Source: Falsiroseomonas sp046052145 (GTDB lineage Bacteria > Pseudomonadota > Alphaproteobacteria > Acetobacterales > Acetobacteraceae). Taken from it: a stretch of 64,000 nucleotides of DNA. This document shows positions 52,996-60,600 of the stretch, one piece after another. Made by a program: the position numbers and the translations under genes. The stretch covers positions 102,907 to 166,906 of the forward strand of contig JBJOMW010000006.1 of NCBI GenBank assembly GCA_046052145.1. The letters are read 5' to 3'. Numbering within the stretch: position 1 is the first letter of the stretch; the number at the start of each line of letters is the position of its first letter. A model generated the notes under the pieces. That model did not search any database. It saw only the letters and a program-made list of their open reading frames with translations, and had not been told where the DNA came from.

Positions 52996-54873
52996 ATGCG
53001 GCAAGGTCCAGGGTCCTCCGCCGGCAAGGCGCGCCAGCAGGCACGCCGCAAGCGCGCCAAAGCACCGGCCCGCCTCCGCTCCGCCAGCAGCGCCGAGGTG
53101 CCGCCCGAGCCGCCGCGCGGCGTGCCCGTGGCCGATGCACCACCGCCGCTGCCGAGCTTCGCGACTCTCGATCGCTCGATCCGTGCCGCGCAAGCACGCG
53201 CGACCCAGGGGCTCTCGCCGATGGCCCTGGCCGCACCCTGGGCCGATTGGGCGTTCCATCTCTCGCGCGCACCGGGCAAGCAGATGGCGCTGGCGCTGCA
53301 GCTGCACGCGCTGACATTGCGCTACGCGCTCTGGCTCGCGCGGTCCGCGGCCGACCCTGCCGCGACGCCGCCGCTTGCGCCGGAGCCGGGCGACCGGCGC
53401 TTCGCCGATGGCGGCTGGGGCGTCTGGCCGTTCAAGGCGGTGATGCAGCTGAGCCTGCTGACCGAATCCTGGTGGGCCGAGGCCGCGCGGCAGGTGCCGG
53501 GCGTGACGCGCCGGCATGAGCAGCAGATCGGCTTCCTGATCCGTCAGCTTCTGGCACTCGGCGCGCCCAGCAACCTGCCCGGCCTCAACCCCACCATCCT
53601 GGAGCGCACGCTGCGCGAGGGCGGGGCCAATCTGCTGCGCGGGCTGCGCAATTGGCTCGATGATGGCGACCGTCAGCTTGCCGGCAAGCCGCCCGAGGGT
53701 GCGGAGGCCTTCGTCATCGGCCGGGACCTCGCGGTCACGCCGGGCCGCGTGGTGGCCCGCAACGATTTGATGGAGCTGATCCAATACGCGCCGACAACCG
53801 ACACCGTGCTGGCAGAGCCGGTGGTGATCGTGCCGGCCTGGATCATGAAGTACTATGTGCTCGACCTCAGCCCGCACAATTCCCTGGTGCGCTGGCTGGT
53901 CGCGCAGGGCCACACGGTCTTCATGCTCTCCTGGAAGAATCCGGATGAGCGCGACCGCGACACCAGCCTCGACGATTATCGCCGGCGCGGCGTGATGGCG
54001 GCGCTCGATGCGGTCGGTGCGATCCTGCCGGGGCGCAAGGTGCATGCCTGCGGCTATTGCCTCGGCGGCACCATCCTCGCGATCGCGGCGGCGACCATGG
54101 CGCGCGACCATGACGATCGACTTGCCTCGCTCACGCTGCTCGCCGCGCAGACCGACTTCGCCGATGCCGGGGAGCTGATGCTTCTCGCGGATGAGCAGCA
54201 GGTCGGCTGGCTCGAAGACCTGATGTGGGACCAGGGCTATCTCGACACGCATCAGATGGCCAGCGCCTTCCAGATGCTGCGCTCGAACGAGCTGTTCTGG
54301 CCGCGGCTGCTGCGCCGCTATGTGCTGGGGGAGGCGGACGGCATGACCGACCTCATGGCCTGGAACGCGGACCAGACGCGCATGCCGGCCCGCATGCAGG
54401 GCGAGTATCTGCGCGGCCTGTTCCTGGAGAACCGGCTGACCGCGGGCCGCTTCGCGGTGGAGGGGCGGGTGGTGGCGCTGCGCGACATCCGCGTGCCGAT
54501 CTTCGCGCTCGGCACGGTGCGGGATCACATCGCGCCGTGGCGGTCGGTCTACAAGGTCGCGCTGTTCGCCGACACCGACGTGACCTTCGCGCTGGTGGAT
54601 GGCGGGCATAATGCGGGCGTGGTCAGCGAGCCGGGCGGGCCGTCCGGCCGCGGCTTCCAGCTGATGACGCGCCGGCATGGGCAGCGCTACCTCGACCCCG
54701 ACAGCTGGGCCAGCATCGCGCCGCGGCATGAGGGATCCTGGTGGCCGGCCTGGCGGGATTGGCTGGTGGCGGCCGGCGCGGGCCAGCGCGCATCGCCACC
54801 GCCGATGGGCGCGCCGGAGCGAGGGCTGCCGCCGCTCGAGGTAGCACCGGGGCGCTACGTTCACATGCCGTAG
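52996..54873 (+). CDS. phaC: PHA synthase (poly-hydroxyalkanoate synthase, class I-like)
   Basis: A 625-residue alpha/beta hydrolase-fold polymerase that joins (R)-3-hydroxyacyl-CoA units on granule surfaces. The lipase-like box is GYCLGG with Cys355. Asp510 (TVRDHIAPW) and His538 (DGGHNAGV) complete the triad. The N-terminal 60 residues are Lys/Arg/Pro rich and less conserved. The C-terminus (PPPMGAP, LPPLEVAPGRYVHMP) is duplicated as a fragment at 63607-63725. No phaA, phaB, phaR or phasin gene is nearby. The start ATG has GGGGGAG very close upstream. Confidence 0.93.
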   Translation: MRQGPGSSAGKARQQARRKRAKAPARLRSASSAEVPPEPPRGVPVADAPPPLPSFATLDRSIRAAQARATQGLSPMALAAPWADWAFHLSRAPGKQMALALQLHALTLRYALWLARSAADPAATPPLAPEPGDRRFADGGWGVWPFKAVMQLSLLTESWWAEAARQVPGVTRRHEQQIGFLIRQLLALGAPSNLPGLNPTILERTLREGGANLLRGLRNWLDDGDRQLAGKPPEGAEAFVIGRDLAVTPGRVVARNDLMELIQYAPTTDTVLAEPVVIVPAWIMKYYVLDLSPHNSLVRWLVAQGHTVFMLSWKNPDERDRDTSLDDYRRRGVMAALDAVGAILPGRKVHACGYCLGGTILAIAAATMARDHDDRLASLTLLAAQTDFADAGELMLLADEQQVGWLEDLMWDQGYLDTHQMASAFQMLRSNELFWPRLLRRYVLGEADGMTDLMAWNADQTRMPARMQGEYLRGLFLENRLTAGRFAVEGRVVALRDIRVPIFALGTVRDHIAPWRSVYKVALFADTDVTFALVDGGHNAGVVSEPGGPSGRGFQLMTRRHGQRYLDPDSWASIAPRHEGSWWPAWRDWLVAAGAGQRASPPPMGAPERGLPPLEVAPGRYVHMP

Positions 54874-55014
54874 GGACGCGGCCGCGCGCCGGCGCATCGC
54901 CGGACGCAAGGGGACAGGCACGACACGCCGTCTGGCTGGGATGAGACAGAATCTATTGCGATGCCGCAAGAATCAACGTATCTAAATCAAAATGAGTTGA
55001 TCGGCGGTGCGACG

Positions 55015-57342
55015 ATGCGGCGATATCTTCTGGCGGCGACGGCATCTCTGGCAATCTGTGGCGGATCCGCAACGTCCAGCGCCCAGACCGCAGTCGATGC
55101 CGAGATGGTGCTGGTGTTCGACTCATCTGGGTCGATCGTGAGTAACGATGTTACTCGCGCCATTGCCGCACAAGCGCGCTTGTTCAACGACCCTCGCCTT
55201 GTGCCGTTTCTGCGGCAACAAGGGATCAACTCCCTCGCCATCTCCGCTTTCAGCTTCGGCTCCCGCTCCGATGCCGCGGGCACGAGAGGCGCCATGTTGC
55301 AATTCGCCCCATGGCAGGTCATCGAAACAACGGCTCAGGCGCGGGCTTTCTCGACGGCGCTGAGCAATCCCACGGCGCTTGCGACGGCCGCCATAGGCGG
55401 TCTCTCGCCGCTGGGACCGGCGATATGGCGCGCCGGGGCTGGCCTGTCGCGGGAGCCAGACCCCACATCTGGGTACGCTGTCGGGACCTTCGACTTCAAG
55501 GTAGGGACCACGACGAACAATGCGACTGGACTCCTGGACAATCCCTTCACTGGGCGGCGGCTCATCATCAATGTCATGACTGATGGGATTGAGCTGCCTC
55601 CGGCAGTTAACGCGGGTCTTCCAGCTTTAGAGGCGTCAGATAATACAATGGGCGTTATTTCTCTTAGCGTAACGAATATCAATGCAATTGCAATCGCCTC
55701 CACTGCGGGTGCTGTTAATTCTATCGTACTCAGGGAGATCACGCTCTGGGGTCGCACCGCAAGTGGCGAAGAAGGTTTCTGGCTCAATGCGAGCGGGCTT
55801 CTCGACAACCCGGACGCCATGTTCGAGCTGGCCTGCCAGAAGTTCGGGCGCGAGTTGGTCACAACCACGCCGGCGGCGGGCGCGAGTTGTGAAGCGCTGT
55901 TGGGGCGGCTCCGCGTGATTCCACGGACCGAACGGCGCGCGAATGAGCGGGAGCGCCTGGTAGGCCGGCGACCCTTGGTGACGGATGTGGCCGTGCCCCC
56001 CGGCCGGGAACGCTCCCTGACCGCGAGCGCCTTCCTCGGGTCGTCCGTGACCGACACGGTGGCGTCGGAGACAACGCTCCCCAACGGGCAGATCGAGATC
56101 ACCATCGATCGCTTGACCACGGAATACTGGCAGGACGACTACGATGTCGTCCTTGTGGTGCCGCTGCGCATGCCGCTGGAATACGGCGCGTTGACGCGGC
56201 TGGGGACGGCACTGTTCGGGGAGATGTTGGAGAACCAGCCGCAGCGGGCGCAGCGCCTGCGCGGGCAGGTGGCGCCGAGGGGGCCGGCGGCGGTGCGCGG
56301 CGATGGCGCGCCCAGCACGGCAGATCAGGCCCAGGGAGGCGTCTTCGCCGCGGCGGGGCTGAATGACAGCCTGCGCTATACCGCCTCCGGCCAATTCGCC
56401 GCGTTGCCGGGCTTCGACTTCGGCTGGGGCGAGGGCCAGGCCGGGCTCGACCCGGCCTTCACCGGCACCACCGGCGTCTGGGGCCGGCCCTTCTACAGCC
56501 GCGCTCGGATGGATGGCGGGCGGGGCGTGAATGGCTACGACCATTCGCATCGCGGCTTTGCGATGGGCGCCGATGTGCGGATCGGCCGCTACGGTCTGGT
56601 CGGGGTCTGGGGCGGCGGGTCGAGCGCCAATGTCGGCTTTTCCGGCCCAGGCGGCGGCGCCCCTTCGAGCGGCTCGATGTCGAGCTGGGTGGGCGGTGTC
56701 TATGGCTCGGCCGCGACCGGCAGCCTGGAGCGCGGGCTGTGGTACGCCGACGTCACCCTCGGCTATGGCGAGCAGGACTGGACGCTGAACCGCGTGACAC
56801 TGGCCGGCGCGCCGGCGCGCGGCGAGTTCCGTAGCCCCGCGTTCGGCGCCTACACGGAAGCCGGCTACGCCGGTTATTGGGGCCAGAGCCTGATCTGGCA
56901 GCCGCATCTGTTCCTGCGCACGGTGCAGACGGAGCGTCCGGGCCTGGCCGAGACCGGCACGGATGAGGGCGTGGCGCGGCAGGTGGACAGCGCACGCTTC
57001 ACCTCGGTGAAGGCGGGCCCGGGGCTGCGGCTGTCGCAGACAGTGAGCCTCGGCGATGGGCTGTCGCTGGTGCCGGAGGGCCGCATCCGCTGGGAGCGTG
57101 AGTTCGGCGACAACGCGGCGTCGGTCTCGGGCGCCTTTGTGTTCGACGGCGCGCGAGTGCCCTTTGCGGGGCGCGCGCCGGGGCTGGACCGGGACGCGCT
57201 GGGCTTGGGCGCGTCGCTGAAGCTGGTGCGGCCGGGCGGTGTGGCAGGGGGCGGGCTTGGGCTCGACCTCGACTGGGACGCCTCGGTCTCCAACGACACC
57301 ACCGCCCACCGCTTCGCCCTGCAGCTGCGCTACGCCTGGTAG
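55015..57342 (+). CDS. vWFA-like passenger fused to an autotransporter beta-barrel
   Basis: A 775-residue surface protein. The signal peptide (MRRYLLAATASLAICGG, cleavage near SSA-QT) precedes a von Willebrand A-like domain (DUF1194-type) at about 28-270. Its MIDAS residues are visible as VLVFDSSGSI (Asp36, Ser38, Ser40) and NVMTDGIEL. A linker of about 200 residues follows, then from about 470 a C-terminal autotransporter barrel (DSLRYTASGQFAALPGFDFG, SWVGGVYGSAATGSLERGLW) ending in FALQLRYAW with the terminal aromatic. Passenger DNA at about 55600-55730 is clearly less GC-rich than the barrel part, which suggests a fusion of sequences of different origin. The frame is open from 54961, but the ATG at 55015 begins the signal peptide. 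Confidence 0.85.
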   Translation: MRRYLLAATASLAICGGSATSSAQTAVDAEMVLVFDSSGSIVSNDVTRAIAAQARLFNDPRLVPFLRQQGINSLAISAFSFGSRSDAAGTRGAMLQFAPWQVIETTAQARAFSTALSNPTALATAAIGGLSPLGPAIWRAGAGLSREPDPTSGYAVGTFDFKVGTTTNNATGLLDNPFTGRRLIINVMTDGIELPPAVNAGLPALEASDNTMGVISLSVTNINAIAIASTAGAVNSIVLREITLWGRTASGEEGFWLNASGLLDNPDAMFELACQKFGRELVTTTPAAGASCEALLGRLRVIPRTERRANERERLVGRRPLVTDVAVPPGRERSLTASAFLGSSVTDTVASETTLPNGQIEITIDRLTTEYWQDDYDVVLVVPLRMPLEYGALTRLGTALFGEMLENQPQRAQRLRGQVAPRGPAAVRGDGAPSTADQAQGGVFAAAGLNDSLRYTASGQFAALPGFDFGWGEGQAGLDPAFTGTTGVWGRPFYSRARMDGGRGVNGYDHSHRGFAMGADVRIGRYGLVGVWGGGSSANVGFSGPGGGAPSSGSMSSWVGGVYGSAATGSLERGLWYADVTLGYGEQDWTLNRVTLAGAPARGEFRSPAFGAYTEAGYAGYWGQSLIWQPHLFLRTVQTERPGLAETGTDEGVARQVDSARFTSVKAGPGLRLSQTVSLGDGLSLVPEGRIRWEREFGDNAASVSGAFVFDGARVPFAGRAPGLDRDALGLGASLKLVRPGGVAGGGLGLDLDWDASVSNDTTAHRFALQLRYAW

Positions 57343-57413
57343 CGCGAGGCGCTGCGCACCGGTTGGCGTCGCCACGGCGGCCGGATCTTACAACCATGAC
57401 GCAATAAATAGAC

Positions 57414-57443
57414 TTGCCGCTTCCCGCCCTGGTTTGGTACGTA
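57414..57443 (+). promoter_or_regulatory. candidate promoter of the large adhesin gene
   Basis: TTGCCG (57414-57419), an 18-base spacer, and TACGTA (57438-57443) preceded by TG (extended -10 context, TTTGGTACG). The same arrangement with TTGACG occurs at 63858-63887. The leader to the TTG start would be about 170 bases, and its first 108 bases are conserved in the second copy. Confidence 0.5.
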
Positions 57444-57551
57444 CAGGGAAAGAACGGCAGGCGGCAAGCAGCGCCCGCGCGGTCCCGCAGCAGCCGAATG
57501 GCCTCTCGCCCCCGGCTCCGCAGGTCGCAGCGTCGCCCTGACCGATCGCCC
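57414..57551 (+). repeat. adhesin promoter-leader repeat, copy 1
   Basis: About 138 bases that recur, diverged, at 63858-64000. Conserved blocks are GGTTTGGTACG, GGAAAGA-CGGCAGG, GCCTCTCGCCC followed by CGGCTCC, and CCGATCGCCC at the end. The conserved part includes the promoter and most of the untranslated leader, so it may hold a regulatory RNA structure. Confidence 0.55.
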
Positions 57552-57620
57552 AAAAGGGGCTTGGCGTCCTGCCCTTGCAACGCCGCCAGTCTCGGGCGGC
57601 TTGGTTGAGGATCGGTTGAT

Positions 57621-60600
57621 TTGGCCTCGCCTGTCCCTCCGCCGGCGGACCACCGCCCGCAGGGCCGACCCGGCGCTCCGCCCCTGAGGCCCCTGCGCAC
57701 CCGCCGGCTTGCGGTGCTGCTCGCCTGCACGGCGCTGGTTGCGCCGGGCTTCGCGCTGGCCCAGGCGCCGGCGCTGCCGCAGGGCGGGCAGTTCGTGGCC
57801 GGCCAGGGCAGCATCGGCGCGGCTACTGGCAACGCGCTCACCATCACCCAGACCTCCGCCCGCGGCATCATCGACTGGCGCAGCTTCAACATCGGGCAGG
57901 GCGCCAGCGTCACCGTCCAGAACGGCGCCGGCGCGACGCTGAACCGCGTCACCGGCGGCGACCTCTCCCAGATCCTCGGCTCGCTGCGGGCCACTGGCAG
58001 CCTCTATCTGGTCAACCCGCAGGGCGTGGTGATCGGATCGTCGGGCGTCGTCGTCACCGGCGGGCGCTTCGTAGCCTCCTCCCTCGACATTGCCAACGAC
58101 GCCTTCATGGCCGGCGGGACGCTAGTCTTTCGTGGCAGCACCGAGCATGCGGAGGTGCGCAACCTCGGCAGCATTTCCTCGACCGGCGGCGATGTGATCC
58201 TGATCTCGCGCAGCGTGCGCAACGAGGGCACGATCACCGCGCCGCGCGGCACCGCCGCACTCACCGCCGGCACCGAGGTGCTGCTGCGCGAGGGGCCGGA
58301 GGGGCATCGCGGGATGGTGCGCGTGAGCGGCGCGTCCGGCGATGTCACCAACACCGGGCGGATCGAGGCGGCGCAGGCGGAACTCCGCGCGGCGGGCGGC
58401 AACATCTATGCGCTGGCGGGCAACACCGGGGGCGTGATCCGCGCCACCGGCACGGAGACCCGCCAGGGTCGCGTCTGGCTCTCGGCCGGGGCGGGCACCG
58501 GCGGCGGCAATGTCGTGCATGAGGGCCGGATCGAGGCGCGCAACGCCGATGGCACGGGCGGCAAGGTTGCGGTGCGGGCGGGCAATGCGGTGCTCAACAC
58601 CGGCACGATCGCGGCCGATGGCAGCAGTGGCGGCGCGGTGCGCGTGCGCGCGGCGCGAGTGCTGCAGCAGGGCACCATCAGCGCGCGCGGGACCAGCGGC
58701 GCGGGCGGGACGGTGCATCTGCTTGGCGAGCACATCGTGCTGACGGGCGCTGAGATCGACGTCTCCGGCGCGACGGGCGGCGGCGTGGTCCGCATCGGCG
58801 GCGGTTATCGGGGCGGCGAAGGGCTGCCGCGGGCGAGCACGGTTGTGGCCGATGCGGCGACGACGATCCGCGCCGATGCGACGCGGCGAGGCAATGGCGG
58901 CGATGTGGTGGTGTGGTCGGACAACCGCACCGATTTTGCCGGGCGGATCAACGCACGCGGCGGCGCTGAGGGCGGCGATGGCGGCCAGGCGGAAGTCTCC
59001 TCGCGCGGGGTGCTGGCCTACACCGGCACGACGGATCTGCGCGCACCGCTCGGTGCCTGGGGCACGCTGCTGCTCGATCCCTACAACATCACCATCTCGA
59101 CCGAGACGCAGACGACCGGCGGACCGCCGGGCTTCACGCCGAATGCCAATGACAGCGTGATCAACGCGACGGTGCTGCTGAATGCACTGGCGACGGCGAA
59201 TGTCATCGTCTCGACCGGGCTGGCGGGCAGTCCGGGCAGTCAGGCGGGCAACATCACCGTCACCGCGCCGCTGGGATGGACGAGTTCAACGACGCTGACG
59301 CTGCAGGCGAACAGCGCGATCAATCTCAACGCCGTCATCACCGCGCCAGCGGGCGGGCTGACGCTGGATGCGGGCGGGACGATCGGCGCAACGGGCGCCA
59401 TCGTGGTGGGGCGCTTCACCTTGACCAACGGCCAGTGGGCGCAGACCAGCGCGACCCTGCCCGCCTTCACGGCGGGCGATTTCCAACTGGGCAGCGGTAC
59501 CCGCGGCAACGGCACCAGCTTCCTGCGTGCCACCGGCGGCAACGGCAGCACCATCGGCACCCCCTGGGTGCTGACCGACATCTATGGCGTGCAGGGCATG
59601 GCAACCCTGCTCAACGGCCACTTCAAGCTGACCAACGACATCGACGCCGCCGGCACCGCCAACTGGAACGCTGGCGCAGGCTTCTCACCAATCGGGACTT
59701 CGACCACGCCCTTCATCGGCAGCCTGGATGGCGGCGGGCACGTTATCAACGGGCTCATCATCAACCGGCCAACGCAGGATGATGTCGGGCTGTTCGGCAT
59801 CAGCGGCAGCGGCAGTACGATCACGCGCATCGGCTTGGCCGGTGGATCGGTGAGGGGCCGCGACGACGTCGGCGGGCTGGTCGGCCAAAACATCGGCACG
59901 ATCACGCAGGCCTACGCCACCGGCACTGTGTCGGGCGAGAGCAACGCAGGCGGGCTGGTCGGCCAAAACAGCGGCACGATCACGCAGACCTACGCCACCG
60001 GCGCTGTATCGGGCGCGAGCAACGCAGGCGGCCTGGTCGGCCAAAACAGCGGCACGATCACGCAGGCCTACGCCACCGGCGCCGTGCCGTCGGGAGGGGG
60101 CGGGCTGGTTGGCCGTAACTCCGGCACGATCACGGCCTCCGTCTGGGATACGGAGACCACCGGGCGGTCGCTCGCAGCCGGCGCTGGCAGCACCACCGGT
60201 ACCACCGGCCTGAGCACGACGCAGGCGCGGGGCCAGGGGGGCTATACGGGGTGGAACTTCACGGCCGACTGGTTCCAGGCCGGCGATATGCGCCCCATCG
60301 GCCGGTGGGAGGCAGCGCAGCCCGGCACGGGTGACGTGCGCGTGATCCGCAACCTGAACCAGTTGCAACTGATGGCGGCGAACCTCGGCGCCAGCTATCG
60401 CCTCGGCAATGACATCAACGCAGCGCCCACCAACGCCGCGGCGAACAGCCCCGGCATCTGGGGCGTCGGCGGCTTCGTGCCGGTGGGGACCAGTGCGACG
60501 CCCTTCACCGGCAGCCTGGATGGCGACGGCCATGTCATCACAGGGCTCACCATCAACCGACCAACGGCGTCTCATGTCGGCCTGTTCGGCTTGGCCGGGG

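Noticed and set aside
52867..54969. 700-codon minus-strand frame opposite phaC
   Set aside because: Histidine/arginine-rich translation typical of antisense frames; the plus strand encodes a complete PHA synthase with an intact catalytic triad.
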